Assembly (NCBI GenBank): GCA_000149225.2
Contig: CM000691.1
Coordinates: forward strand, 310,001-374,000
Length of the DNA stretch: 64,000 bases
DNA from: Lachancea kluyveri NRRL Y-12651
Taxonomy: Eukaryota; Ascomycota; Saccharomycetes; Saccharomycetales; Saccharomycetaceae
Reading direction: 5' to 3'
Shown: positions 28,161 through 37,960 of the stretch, one piece after another
Position numbering within the stretch: position 1 is the stretch's first letter
Layout of the letters: the number at the start of each line of letters is the position of its first letter
Program-made: the position numbers and the translations under genes
Notes under the pieces: generated by a model
Seen by the model: only the letters and a program-made list of their open reading frames with translations
Databases searched by the model: none
What the model was told of the DNA's origin: nothing

Positions 28161-28161
<1 letters not shown>

Positions 28162-28201
<40 letters not shown>

Positions 28202-28241
28202 TGTGCTTTTTTTTTTTTAACCGCATATATATATATATATA
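28162..28241. repeat. (TG)18 and (AT)8 microsatellites
   Basis: About 18 TG units at 28162-28198, then a T12 tract and about eight AT units at 28225-28241. They lie in the convergent 3' region between the transporter gene and AAT2. Confidence 0.95.
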
Positions 28242-28321
28242 CTTTGAAGAGTACTTGTAATTATTGAAAAACAGTTGAAAAGAATGTTTGTACGGTCTAG
28301 TTCGTCGCCTCTGAACTTCGT

Positions 28322-29587
28322 TTATAACTTAGCTCCAGAGAAATGACGGACGACTTCATCGATGGCCTCGGCGACAAGTGTAACATTTCCATCGTTTAAA
28401 CCAGCGATGGATGCCCTGCCTGAGCTAACCATGTAAACAGCATGCTCTTCTTCTAGGCGTCTGACCATTTCAGAGGATAAGCCTGTGTAAGAGAACATAC
28501 CACATTGTTCGACAATGTGGTCCCATGTGCCAGGAGTGGCCAGTTTTACTAGTTGGTCCCTCAAGGCGTGTCTCATTTTGGTGATCCTTGAAGACATGGT
28601 GATCATGTCTTTGTGCCACTGTTGAGTCAACTTTGGAGTATTCAAAATTGTAGAAACGATTTTAGCACCATATGCTGGTGGGTTAGACAGTTCACTACGT
28701 GTGATTTTAGCCAGCTGGGATGCGATGGCCTTCTTAACGGAAGCCAAATCGACAGAAGAGTCTTGCTGTGGTAAAACCAAGTGGAAGCAACCGACACGTT
28801 CACCATACATACCCACATTTTTTGCAAAGGATTGACAGATTAGTACTGGAGAGACGGTAGCCAATTTCTCCAAACCCAAACGAACGGCATAAGCATCGTT
28901 GTCCAAGTTACCGGAGGCGAAACCTTGGTAAGCAGAGTCGAACAACACGATGTGGTCACCTTTGACCAAAGCATCTAAGATATCAACCCATTGTTCTTTA
29001 GATGGATCTAAACCGGTTGGATTGTGAGCGCAAGCATGTAGAACAAAAACTGAACCTTTTGGAGCGTCCTTGATGGCGTTCAAGTAACCTTCCAAGTCCA
29101 AGGACTTGGTAGCGGCATTCCAGTATGGGTAAGTAGCGGTCTTTAACCCTTGAGTCTCAAAGATGGCAGTGTGGTTGGCCCAAGTTGGTTGAGACAAGTA
29201 GACTACTTTTTCGGAACAGAATTTGTTCAAAAACTTGGCAGCAATATGCAAAGCACCAGTACCAGACAAAGACTGTACAGAAACGACCCTTTGCTCCTGC
29301 AAAGCTGGGCTGTCTTCACCCAATATGACATTGGCGGCACCACTAATCAAGGAAGTCAAACCAGCAATACCCAAGTATTCATGGTTGTAAGATGGATCCT
29401 CCCTTATCAACTTTTCAGCCTCGTGAACACTTGGTAGAACCCATGGTTTACCGTTGTTGTCCCTGTAAGCACCAATACCCAAATCAACTTTAGTTTCTCT
29501 AGAGTCTTGGGATAAACGTTGTTTGACACCAAACAAGGCATCCGCGGGTAATTGTTCGACGTTGTTGAAGATAGTTTTCGATGACAT
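28322..29587 (-). CDS. AAT2: Aspartate aminotransferase, cytosolic/peroxisomal
   Basis: This 421-residue fold-type I PLP enzyme interconverts aspartate/2-oxoglutarate and oxaloacetate/glutamate. PLP-site features: HACAHNPTGLDPSKEQW near 188, VLFDSAYQGFASG near 220 and the Schiff-base Lys in CQSFAKNVGMYGERVG near 253. The substrate-binding Arg is in SSGRASIAGL near the C-terminus. The last three residues, AKL, form a peroxisomal targeting signal type 1, as in S. cerevisiae Aat2 (418 aa, YLR027C). Three Gcn4-type elements lie 115-235 bp upstream, fitting amino-acid control. Confidence 0.96.
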   Translation of the reverse strand: MSSKTIFNNVEQLPADALFGVKQRLSQDSRETKVDLGIGAYRDNNGKPWVLPSVHEAEKLIREDPSYNHEYLGIAGLTSLISGAANVILGEDSPALQEQRVVSVQSLSGTGALHIAAKFLNKFCSEKVVYLSQPTWANHTAIFETQGLKTATYPYWNAATKSLDLEGYLNAIKDAPKGSVFVLHACAHNPTGLDPSKEQWVDILDALVKGDHIVLFDSAYQGFASGNLDNDAYAVRLGLEKLATVSPVLICQSFAKNVGMYGERVGCFHLVLPQQDSSVDLASVKKAIASQLAKITRSELSNPPAYGAKIVSTILNTPKLTQQWHKDMITMSSRITKMRHALRDQLVKLATPGTWDHIVEQCGMFSYTGLSSEMVRRLEEEHAVYMVSSGRASIAGLNDGNVTLVAEAIDEVVRHFSGAKL

Positions 29588-29701
29588 TTTGTATTGCTTT
29601 TGCGGTATTTGGTTGTAGGAAAGACGAGAGTGTACCCTGCTCTTCGCGACAAATTTTTCAATTTAACCATGTTGTTATTTTCCATGGCGCTGCATCAAAA
29701 G

Positions 29702-29708
29702 TGAGTCA
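29702..29708 (+). promoter_or_regulatory. Gcn4 site, AAT2 promoter
   Basis: Perfect TGAGTCA, 115 bp upstream of the AAT2 start. Confidence 0.75.
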
Positions 29709-29814
29709 GCTATGGGAAAAAAAAAAAGGCAGAAGTCATTTATCAAAGTGAAAGTGTACGTTTCTTAAAAACTTTATTATGCTATTACTCAGAGGTAATA
29801 AAGTCGGCTCGACC

Positions 29815-29821
29815 TGAGTCA
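29815..29821 (+). promoter_or_regulatory. Second Gcn4 site, AAT2 promoter
   Basis: Perfect TGAGTCA, 228 bp upstream of AAT2. A one-mismatch copy (TTACTCA, i.e. TGAGTAA on the minus strand) lies between the two near 29786. Confidence 0.7.
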
Positions 29822-30673
29822 CCCTTAATCATGGAGGTTATTTAAAGTGCTTTTCTAAATATCATCTCTCGGGGGAACGTACTATTATCTGCTGCGGCAC
29901 TTATGAGCTATTCAGCTGTAGTTGGCGTGGGAAAAGGGAGTCTGCAGGCCTGTTCGTAATTTCATATACAAGGGAGCCCACTTACCTATGCTAAGGCCAA
30001 CTTTATTAGATTTCAGAGAACACTTGGCTGCGGGACACTTCTTAGTGGTGCTTCTGTATTGCTATCAGTAAAATATGTATACTTCTTCGATTGTAAACCG
30101 CTATCCAGACACATTTTATCGGAGGAATTGAACTACGTTTCAATATTCCCTCTTTTGATGCCTAGGTTAATATGGGACTCGCTTTTTGTAATGTGATTGC
30201 ACGGTGATTTTCGAACCACCCTTACCATGTCGAGGTAGAGCTTTCGAAGTCAAATCATATTCCATACTTGACACAACTAACTACTTAATAGCGGTTTCAT
30301 TTATGTGCATAACAGTCACTAGAGCATCCTACTTACGACAAAATAACCGCACAAGAAAAGTAGCTATCGGATGCAGAGAAACAATTATTAAAGCAACAAA
30401 GTACCGGACAGTCTCACTTGGTACAAGTCTTGAATTTCCGGTGTGATAATCTGGCTTCTAACATTCAATTTCGAATATCACTAACTGCTAGCAAGATAGC
30501 TGGATATTAAGTATGTTCTGTCCGCTAACAAAAAAAAAGTACTGATTTCTGATTGGTATCCGGGAAATCCAGCAGTAATGTGATTCGGTGAAGCATAAAG
30601 AAACTCGGTGCAAGGCATGAGCTTTTAAGTGTCCATTAAATAAGATAGTGTATGCTTTAAGTTCTTGTAAATT

Positions 30674-30796
30674 GGTTGTTTGGCCGAGCGGTCTAAGGCG
30701 TCCGATTCAAGATTTTCAGGATCTTTCTCCAGTTCGAAAGCACTGGTGAACACTCGGATATCGTAAGATGCAAGAGTTCGAATCTCTTAGCAACCA
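30674..30796 (+). tRNA. tRNA-Leu (CAA) with intron
   Basis: Acceptor GGTTGTT pairs with AGCAACC. The A box is TGGCCGAGCGGTC, the B box GTTCGAATC, and the anticodon CAA is at 30708-30710. An intron of about 41 nt (about 30712-30752) follows the base 3' to the anticodon. The anticodon stem is TCCGA/TCGGA after splicing, and there is a long variable arm. A T5 terminator starts at 30801. All yeast tRNA-Leu(CAA) genes known to me carry an intron here. Confidence 0.96.
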
Positions 30797-31205
30797 TTAC
30801 TTTTTGAACATGCTGTGCTTGTCTATAACGGTCCTCGAAACTCCCACTATAGATGTTATTCACTCATTTCAATTAAGTTATTGTTTTCGTACCCAAAGCT
30901 CTATTCTCAGAGAAGGGATAACAAACTTGTAAAAACTGGTAAAAAGTTGAGATTCGAAATAAGCGTGTTAGTAGGCTAGTTTGGATGAAACTCGTGAATT
31001 TTCTAATGGCTTTCAATGGCTTTCATTTTAAGTGATAACCATTAGTTTTGTCACTGTTTTTACCTGCCTACATATAGATATGATCCATATGTTACTATAT
31101 ACGAACAATCCTGATTTATGTTGTAAAGATTACTAGAATTAAGGTCCTTTTGAGTTAAACGACCTACTCCTTGGTCCCGAGTAATACCAGCAAAAAACGC
31201 CAATA
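30797..31205. other. ASI1 promoter region
   Basis: About 400 bp after tRNA-Leu. It contains a tandem copy of AATGGCTTTCA-like sequence near 31003-31023. No further gene seen. Confidence 0.5.
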
Positions 31206-33140
31206 ATGGCTCTGAACTCAACCAATCAAACTCTAATAGGGAAACTGTCCTATCTAAACCAGACCAACACGGTGCTGGTCCCAGGAAGTTCGGTTCTGTC
31301 CTTCTTGATCAATTACCCCCACCGAATTTGGTCATCTTTCAAGGATGCTATAGTCGCAGAGTACCACTCGGCAGTGAATCCAGTTAACTTGTCGGCAAAC
31401 GGTACATTGTTTGTTCAGGAACTGGGTTACTTTTTCAGTAACTATGCCATATCATGTCTTACCACCGCGATAGTTTTAAACAGGGTGCTGGCAATGTCTT
31501 CTCTGAGGTCAAATACACGAAGAACCACCCTACCACTATGGTCTAGGTTGTTCTTGCATTCAGTTGCCATTGGCTCACTTCTTTACGGTTTGTTTCATAC
31601 CGCTTTAGAGTTTGATTTGATTCAAGGACACACGCGTTTAGAGATGCCAGCATTTCTAAAATGTGTTTACTTTATCATTTCACTGTCACAGTGTGTTGAA
31701 GCCTTTATAACCACCACTACGAATTCCAAGCCATTGGGTGAATCCGATTTCACGTTGTTTGAACTATCCATGTGTTTCTACTCCTTGTCGATTTCTCGGG
31801 ATGCCACAATCCCTAAGGAATATTTGCTAATATGTTTCATGGCGTTGCTAGCTCAATTGAACATTCACGTTGTTGAGATTGTGCGCAAGCGGAAGTACAG
31901 GCTATTTTTATCCACGTTGCTCAACATACCATATTTGACCTACTTGTGCTCCGCTGTCTATAGCGGAGAAATTGAATCTTTGCCATTTATCATCAGATTC
32001 AGCTGTTTCCCAAAACTCTTTGCCCTCTTCTGTATTATCGTCTCTGTCGTGTGCTATCTTCTAGCGTGCATAGTCAGGTTCAATCCATGGGGTAAAGATA
32101 CCTCTTCTCCCAGAGAATTGCAATATTACTCTTTTATGAGGCGTTGGTGGGCCAATCTAAGCTGTACCGGTGAGGAAGAATTCACTGTTGTTTTGATGAA
32201 ACTGGCCATATTACTCTGCAATTCCGTCAACTCTCAAGAAGGTGGTATCCATAGAGAATTATCTGCATTGAAACACCCCAAACAGGTGCATAAAAGCTAT
32301 TTAATAAGCGGGTATTTGAATAAAGTTGCTACAGCACCAGAAGATTCGAGTGAAAGAGACCAAAGCCAGTACCGAGAAGACCAAAGCAAGATGAGTAAGC
32401 AAATGGAATGCACTAGAACTTTGGCCATATCGTTTTACCAAATGCTGAAAAGAATTTTAATAGCCAAACCTACAGAAGCCATAAACCGAGATTCTTTGGA
32501 AGGTGCATCCAAGAAAAAGAACTTTAACGACTATGTCACTGAAAAAAATTATTCAAAATTCTTGAGGGTCGGTGATCCTAAATCTCTAAGCGGGAAATTA
32601 TTGTTACCTGATCAAGATTTTTCGGAAGATTACATTTTAAGTGATGAAGAAACTAATACAGATTATGAAGAGGAAGAGTATGACGAAGACTTTGATGACC
32701 ATGAGTTGCAAAGCACGAATGTATTATCAGAACTTATCGCCCCAGATCAATTCGTCAACGACCTGGATTCTAGCAACTTAGGATGGTTTTTATCAATGTA
32801 CTCTATATTGAAGCATGAACTTTCTTATGGTAAAAGATTAACCAGATCACAGTATGCGCAATTAAACGAAGCCGGGCTCTTGCAAGAGGTGATGTTGTCA
32901 AATGCTCATACTTTAAATGGCTCGAAACAACAGAGTTTGCTTCCAAAAGGTGATAACGAGGAAGAATTGGACATGAACTGTGTTGTGTGCAAAACAAGTG
33001 TAAGAAACATTGTGCTATGGCCGTGTAGATGTTTTGCTTTATGTGAGGATTGCCGAGTATCACTCGGTATGCGTGGGTTCAACACATGCGTATGTTGTCG
33101 AGAGAAAGTCCATGGCTATAGTAAAGTAAATACTGTTTAG
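31206..33140 (+). CDS. ASI1: Inner nuclear membrane RING ubiquitin ligase Asi1
   Basis: The 644-residue protein (624 in S. cerevisiae, YMR119W) has several N-terminal transmembrane segments between about 75 and 300, for example SRLFLHSVAIGSLLYGLF and LFALFCIIVSVVCYLLACIV. A very acidic middle follows near 480-510, with a C-terminal RING-like domain (CVVCKTS, then CRCFALCEDCR and CVCCRE). With Asi2 and Asi3 it forms the Asi complex, which removes stray Stp1/Stp2 and mislocalised membrane proteins by inner-nuclear-membrane degradation. It stands in convergent orientation to ADE16/17, with snR30 in the gap. Confidence 0.92.
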   Translation: MALNSTNQTLIGKLSYLNQTNTVLVPGSSVLSFLINYPHRIWSSFKDAIVAEYHSAVNPVNLSANGTLFVQELGYFFSNYAISCLTTAIVLNRVLAMSSLRSNTRRTTLPLWSRLFLHSVAIGSLLYGLFHTALEFDLIQGHTRLEMPAFLKCVYFIISLSQCVEAFITTTTNSKPLGESDFTLFELSMCFYSLSISRDATIPKEYLLICFMALLAQLNIHVVEIVRKRKYRLFLSTLLNIPYLTYLCSAVYSGEIESLPFIIRFSCFPKLFALFCIIVSVVCYLLACIVRFNPWGKDTSSPRELQYYSFMRRWWANLSCTGEEEFTVVLMKLAILLCNSVNSQEGGIHRELSALKHPKQVHKSYLISGYLNKVATAPEDSSERDQSQYREDQSKMSKQMECTRTLAISFYQMLKRILIAKPTEAINRDSLEGASKKKNFNDYVTEKNYSKFLRVGDPKSLSGKLLLPDQDFSEDYILSDEETNTDYEEEEYDEDFDDHELQSTNVLSELIAPDQFVNDLDSSNLGWFLSMYSILKHELSYGKRLTRSQYAQLNEAGLLQEVMLSNAHTLNGSKQQSLLPKGDNEEELDMNCVVCKTSVRNIVLWPCRCFALCEDCRVSLGMRGFNTCVCCREKVHGYSKVNTV

Positions 33141-33227
33141 ACTCCGTAGCTATCATGCCTAATGAATTTAATGACTTCAATCCCGTCTATATTACTACGA
33201 TGCCCTGACGACAAATCGCTATGTGGC

Positions 33228-33234
33228 CGGGTAA
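33228..33234 (+). promoter_or_regulatory. Reb1 site in the snR30 promoter
   Basis: CGGGTAA within GGCCGGGTAATG, about 125 bp upstream of the predicted snR30 5' end. A TATA-like GTATTTAAG is at 33286-33294, about 65 bp upstream. Confidence 0.6.
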
Positions 33235-33355
33235 TGTCTTCAATGAAAAGTTACCGAGAAAAAAATTTTTTTTCCGTATGAAAAAGTATTTAAGTAGTGA
33301 TGATTTTTACTTCGTATGTTTCCAGTGAGAAGCTATTTTAATATTTCTTTTAAAA

Positions 33356-33788
33356 AACCGTAGACCTGTGCCAGAGAATTAACGGAGGAGGGGAGCGGGA
33401 AGACTCTCTTATGAGACTCATCTTTAGTTCCTTGCTAATGTTGCTTAGCTCCTCTAGTACTCTCTGTCTGATCGACGCTCGAGAGGCAGAGTCTCAAGGA
33501 ATCTATAAGTCTTAGTTGGCATCGTGCTTCTCCTCTAGGGTAACTTAGGGTCTGAGTCGCCTTTGCCAGCGCTTTCGGCTTTTGATTGTTGCCATAATGT
33601 ATATGGATGAGACAGAAGCAGCCCCGTCGACGGGTATTAGATTAAGTAGGATGCACGATCTTGAGTTCTCGTCTTCGGATGATTGAACTCGATCGTCTTT
33701 GCTGTCATTCTACCGCGGTATATTCCTAAACGCTGTGTAGGTCCTAGTGGCCTATTATCACTTGGGTAAAACCATACCGCTGACATTT
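33356..33788 (+). ncRNA. SNR30: H/ACA snoRNA snR30 (U17), essential for 18S rRNA maturation
   Basis: The 3' hairpin carries both invariant snR30/U17 motifs: m1 ATATTCCTA (33720-33728) and m2 AAACCAT (33769-33775). They lie in an internal loop closed by stem GCGGTAT/ATACCGC (33715-33721 with 33774-33780). The ACA box is at 33783-33785, three bases before the predicted end. These motifs pair with 18S rRNA and guide early pre-rRNA cleavage rather than pseudouridylation. The 5' start (AACCGTAGACCTGTGCC) resembles the S. cerevisiae RNA. In S. cerevisiae SNR30 lies beside ADE16 on the same side, so synteny agrees. The 5' end is estimated. About 433 nt compares with 606 in S. cerevisiae. Confidence 0.93.
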
Positions 33789-33997
33789 TTTTTATTTTTT
33801 TATTTCTATTGTCTTTTCCTCTTTCCGTAGTTGTAACTTGACTCTTTTATTTCCTTCAGTCTTCCTGAACGTTAGTATCCGGTGATCCTTTTTTATTGGT
33901 AATTCATGTTTCAAGATAATAAAGTATTTCTTTATTCTTTCATAATACTATACATAGACGCATATACTTAAAAAAGGATTATTACATGTCACATCAA

Positions 33998-35773
33998 TCA
34001 ATGATGGAACAAACGGATTGGGTTTTCAACGTAGACTAGGTCGAAAGAGTCAGCAGCACCAAAGACAGCCTTGTCCATAACAGAGCCAGATGGTGCAGCA
34101 ATGTATTTGACACCAGACTTGACAGCTCTGTAAACGTTGTCTGGGAATGGGAAAAAGGCATCTGAGGACAATGCAACGTTGGTGGATTTGCTCAACCATT
34201 CCTTTCTTTCTTCAGCAGTTAGTGGTTGTGGAATCTCGGCGAATTTGGATTCGTATTCAGATTTTTCTGGTTCTTCAGTTGGGATTTGTCCAGTGACAAA
34301 TAAGTCAATGGCGTTAGACTTTTCAGGTCTCTTAACACCCTTTGCCCACTTGAAGGCCAAGACTCTTGGGTGTTGTCTCAACCACAAGTTGTCAGCTTTG
34401 TCACCAGCGAGTCTGGTACAGTGAATTCTAGATTGTTGGCCAGCACCTAGGCCCACAACCATACCGTTCTTTGCGTAACACACAGAGTTGGATTGGGTGT
34501 ATTTCAAAGCGATTGTTGCGACAGTTAAGTCAACAATAGCTTGTTCGGTTAATTCTTTGTTAGCAGAAACAATTTCCTTGAAAGAGGACTTGTTGATGAT
34601 AGCATCGTTTCTCTTTTGTTGTAAAGTGACGCCATAAACTTGTCTAGATTCCAATGCTTCTGGGGTGTAGTTTGGATCGATTTGTAGAATACAGTACTTA
34701 CCACCCTTCTTCTTGGACAAAATTTCCAAAGCTTCTGGTTCGTAACCTGGAGCAATAACACCATCGGAGACCTCTCTAGAAATGATCTTAGCGGTTGGAA
34801 CATCCACAATGTTGGATAGGGCGATCCAATCACCAAAAGAAGACATTCTGTCGGCACCACGGGCTCTAGCGTAAGCACAGGCTAGTGGCGACAGGTTTTC
34901 AATGTCAGCAACAAAGTAGATTTGCTTCTCAACATCACTCAATGGCAAACCGACAGCAGCACCGGCTGGAGAAACGTGTTTGAATGAAGCGGCAGCTGGC
35001 AAGTTCAAAGAGGCAGACAATTCTTTAACCAATGGCCAAGAGTTCAAAGCGTCTAGCAAGTTGATGTAGCCTGGAGAACCGGACAAAACCTTGAACGGTA
35101 ATTCTTCTTGTTGGGTGACGTAAGCTTGGGCAGGCTTTTGGTGTGGGTTAGCACCGTAACGCAATGTCAATTGGCTTTTGTTTTCAGAATATTGCTTTCT
35201 GAAAAAGTCAGAAATAGCGTTGTCGTAATCAGCGGTGTGCTCGAAGGCCTTCAAGGCCAATCTGTTTCTCAACTCAGAGGTGATTTCACCGCCAGATAGT
35301 TCTGATAAAAACTGAGGATAGTCCTTAGGATCGGATAGGATGGTGACTCTTGAATGGTTCTTGGCAGCAGCTCTCAACAGGGTGACACCACCAATGTCAA
35401 TTTCTTCAACGGCCTCTGGGATGGAAACACCGACTTTGGCGACGGTTTCCTTAAATGGGTACAAGTTACAAACAACGAAATCGACCTTTTCGATATTTTG
35501 TTCCTTCAAGTCGTTTTCGTCACTTTCCAAGTTTCTGGCCAAAATACCACCGTGAACAGCAGGGTGTAAGGTTTTGACTCTACCACCCAACATTTCTGGA
35601 GCATGGGTGATGGAAGAAACGTCTTCGACTGGGAAGCCAGCTTCACGAACCATACGGGCAGTACCGCCAGAGGCTAGGATACGGACGTTGTTTTCGGCCA
35701 AACCCTTGGCCAAATCTAGCAACCCGGTTTTGTCATAGACAGATAAGATAGCAGTCTTGTTGTATGTAGACAT
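33998..35773 (-). CDS. ADE17: Bifunctional AICAR transformylase / IMP cyclohydrolase
   Basis: The 591-residue enzyme (592 in S. cerevisiae) carries out the last two steps of purine synthesis. The N-terminal MGS-like IMP cyclohydrolase domain includes [30 protein letters not shown] and [17 protein letters not shown]. The C-terminal AICAR transformylase domain has the Lys-His pair in [13 protein letters not shown] near 265, and the protein ends RLFHH. S. cerevisiae has two copies, ADE16 (YLR028C) and ADE17 (YMR120C); this is their single ancestor-type gene. A Bas1/Gcn4-type TGACTC lies about 195 bp upstream. Confidence 0.97.
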   Translation of the reverse strand: MSTYNKTAILSVYDKTGLLDLAKGLAENNVRILASGGTARMVREAGFPVEDVSSITHAPEMLGGRVKTLHPAVHGGILARNLESDENDLKEQNIEKVDFVVCNLYPFKETVAKVGVSIPEAVEEIDIGGVTLLRAAAKNHSRVTILSDPKDYPQFLSELSGGEITSELRNRLALKAFEHTADYDNAISDFFRKQYSENKSQLTLRYGANPHQKPAQAYVTQQEELPFKVLSGSPGYINLLDALNSWPLVKELSASLNLPAAASFKHVSPAGAAVGLPLSDVEKQIYFVADIENLSPLACAYARARGADRMSSFGDWIALSNIVDVPTAKIISREVSDGVIAPGYEPEALEILSKKKGGKYCILQIDPNYTPEALESRQVYGVTLQQKRNDAIINKSSFKEIVSANKELTEQAIVDLTVATIALKYTQSNSVCYAKNGMVVGLGAGQQSRIHCTRLAGDKADNLWLRQHPRVLAFKWAKGVKRPEKSNAIDLFVTGQIPTEEPEKSEYESKFAEIPQPLTAEERKEWLSKSTNVALSSDAFFPFPDNVYRAVKSGVKYIAAPSGSVMDKAVFGAADSFDLVYVENPIRLFHH

Positions 35774-36183
35774 GATTGCACAAGTACAGTGAGCAGTGGG
35801 AATAGAACGATGCTTTGGTCAAACGCAAAGAGGTATCAATTAACCTTAAGATTAGATTGTGAAAAAATAAGAGTGGAATAAGATCACTCAAGGTATTTAT
35901 ACACTTGTAATTTAGAAATTTTCTTCTTCTCTGAAGTGTTCAGAGAAAAAATTAATAAAAGGATAGGAGTCATTCTGCTGACCCAAGACGGGAAAGAAAG
36001 AAAGAGGAAAAAAAAAAAAAAAAAAAAAACTCTGTACGAAAACGAAATGAAAAGCCATACTGCCTTATCGCAAGAGGCCGGTCAGACACAGTTTGTTTTA
36101 ATACATCAAATTGAAAGGGTTCAGATTATTTAAAAAAGAAATATTTAAAGCTATAAAAAAATTCTCTGTAAAAATCAAATCCC
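35774..36183. other. ADE16/17 promoter region
   Basis: 410 bp between the ADE16/17 start and the RPL15 stop. It holds a TGACTC element and an A-tract of about 21 nt near 36009-36029. Confidence 0.6.
35967..35972 (-). promoter_or_regulatory. Bas1/Gcn4-type TGACTC element, ADE16/17 promoter
   Basis: TGACTC on the minus strand (GAGTCA on plus) in the position expected for purine-gene control by Bas1/Bas2. Confidence 0.6.
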
Positions 36184-36798
36184 TTATTTTCTGTATCTCC
36201 ACAAGGACAAAGTGTTTTGTCTCTTCCAGGTCTTTCTTCTACCAGCTTGGGTGTTGTGGAATCTGTGACCCTTGTTGATACCTCTGGACTTCTTACCAGT
36301 GGAGGTCAAACCTCTAGCTTCACGGTGCTTGTGAACTGGGTTACAGATCCAGTTGTAACGAGCATCTCTTCTGATAGCCTTGTGGGATGGGTCGACCAAG
36401 ATAACTTCAAAGTACTTGTAAGTAGAATCTTGGTTGATCCAGTAAGAGTTCAAAACTCTCAAGTTGGCAGCACGACGACCAACTCTTTCTTCGGCGGTAG
36501 CTCTCAAAGATCTTTGGTACTTCAATTGGTTAACACCTTGGTTGGTTGGTTTACCGTAAGTGGCACCCTTTGGAACAGGTCTCTTTCTGTTACCACGTCT
36601 AACTCTGACACGGTAGATAACGAAACCTTGCTTGGCCTTGTAACCCAATCTTCTAGCCTTGTCTGGTCTAGATGGTCTAGAGGCTCTGTGGATAACAGTC
36701 TTTTGTCTGTATTCCCAGACTCTGACTCTTTGCAAGAATCTCAAGACATCAGATTGTTTCTTTCTTTGCAATTCTTCCAAGTACTTGTAGGCACCCAT
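36184..36798 (-). CDS. RPL15: 60S ribosomal protein eL15
   Basis: This 204-residue, highly basic protein begins [20 protein letters not shown]. It contains [18 protein letters not shown] and ends [13 protein letters not shown], which identifies eL15, a core 60S component. It has the same length as S. cerevisiae Rpl15A/B (YLR029C and YMR121C), which are duplicates of this one ancestral gene. It is intronless. The upstream region carries RRPE and PAC elements instead of an evident Rap1 pair. Confidence 0.98.
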   Translation of the reverse strand: MGAYKYLEELQRKKQSDVLRFLQRVRVWEYRQKTVIHRASRPSRPDKARRLGYKAKQGFVIYRVRVRRGNRKRPVPKGATYGKPTNQGVNQLKYQRSLRATAEERVGRRAANLRVLNSYWINQDSTYKYFEVILVDPSHKAIRRDARYNWICNPVHKHREARGLTSTGKKSRGINKGHRFHNTQAGRRKTWKRQNTLSLWRYRK

Positions 36799-37960
36799 TT
36801 TTGTATATTATTCGTCGTAAGATAAGCGGTTTTCAGAAAGGAATATAATAAATTGTAGTGTAAGGAAGTACAGAAGAAGTCGATTTCAATCTTTTTTATA
36901 TAGGTGAAAATTTTCACTGAAAAATTTTTTTCTTCGACGACGATGACGGCGACGACGGCGATGAGGTGCCGCGCAGAGCGTAAAGAGTTGTTTTTTTGCG
37001 TGGTCCGTGCTGAGTTTTTCTCAAGGGCAGTGCTGAGATCTTCGCACCGTGCTAAAAGACAAATGATTACAGATATTGCAAGAGGGGTGGGCTACGCTGA
37101 TAACCAAGTGAGAATATATATACAATGTTGCCGCCCGTATCTGTCCCAGGATGTCAGAATATTCTTGTTTTAGTATTTTCTCTGGGTCTTCAGCAAGGGG
37201 CTCTACCAGCGGTTCTATATACCCCAGCGCACTATGGTTCTCGAAGGATCGACGCACAGAATGTAACGGCTCAAAAAAGATTAAGAAGACTTAAGTAGTA
37301 AAAACAAAGTACTTTGTCTTTCTGATGTTTGTTACATCTGGCTGGAGTGGTTTTACACCTTGTCGTCTTTCAAACGGCAGGGAAAAGGTAGCTTTCATTC
37401 CGCGAGACATTTGAAAACTATAAATGTTTTTTCTGACGAAGGTGTTCGTCCAACGGTATATGTGCACGTGCATTCGAAGCGACGAGATTGTAGAATGTGC
37501 TACGAAACCGTGGGAAGAAGAACAAGGATTTATAAAACGAATTCCAGAGACCTCGGTATTAAGGCGAGGAGGGTAAGTGAGTTTGCGGTTTTCTTGCTTC
37601 GCGTAGCGGTTACAAACTCAATTCAGGGCCTAGAGTACATGATATGGGATAGCTGCAAAGTACAGTTGTCCATACCAACTTCCTTTACCTCGTTTGCAGG
37701 GAAACCCTCAGGAGCACTGGTTTCACGAAATCCCGTAGTAACAGCCCCTCAGTTCTTTACTTTAATAGGAAGGTGTGTTCAAACGTGAACGACAACATCT
37801 CGTGTGTATCGCTATATACGCGGACGCAGTAGAAGCGGGTTTTCTCGCCGATGTCCAAACAATCGAAAACGGTTTCTGCAGAAATGACGTCAAACATCAT
37901 TGAAAATCAAAACACAAGTGAAAACCATTTGGCCCTGGACATTCTTTCGTAGTTTCTGCT
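36799..37960. other. RPL15 promoter and gene-poor region
   Basis: 1.16 kb. The first 200 bp hold the RPL15 promoter elements. A CACGTG E-box is near 37465. The 142-codon open frame at 37360-37788 has unusual composition, no recognisable motif and no clear promoter, so I do not call it. Confidence 0.5.
36904..36965. promoter_or_regulatory. RRPE and PAC elements, RPL15 promoter
   Basis: A perfect palindrome GTGAAAATTTTCAC (36904-36917) abuts RRPE TGAAAAATTTTT (36918-36929). PAC core GCGATGAG lies at 36958-36965. The elements are 106-167 bp upstream of RPL15. Confidence 0.7.

Larger units (their letters stand above)
29588..30673. other. AAT2 promoter and gene-free region before tRNA-Leu
   Basis: 1.1 kb. 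The AAT2-proximal 250 bp holds Gcn4 sites. The rest has no convincing ORF, and no LTR ends were recognised although it precedes a tRNA gene. Confidence 0.5.

Noticed and set aside
29588-30673. LTR remnants next to tRNA-Leu and tRNA-Arg
   Set aside because: These are common sites for yeast LTRs, but no terminal TGTT/AACA pair, duplicated ends or element-like coding segment could be seen.
37360-37788. 142-codon plus-strand ORF upstream of RPL15
   Set aside because: No recognisable family, atypical composition, and it occupies the promoter-side region of RPL15. Kept only as a note in the regional entry.
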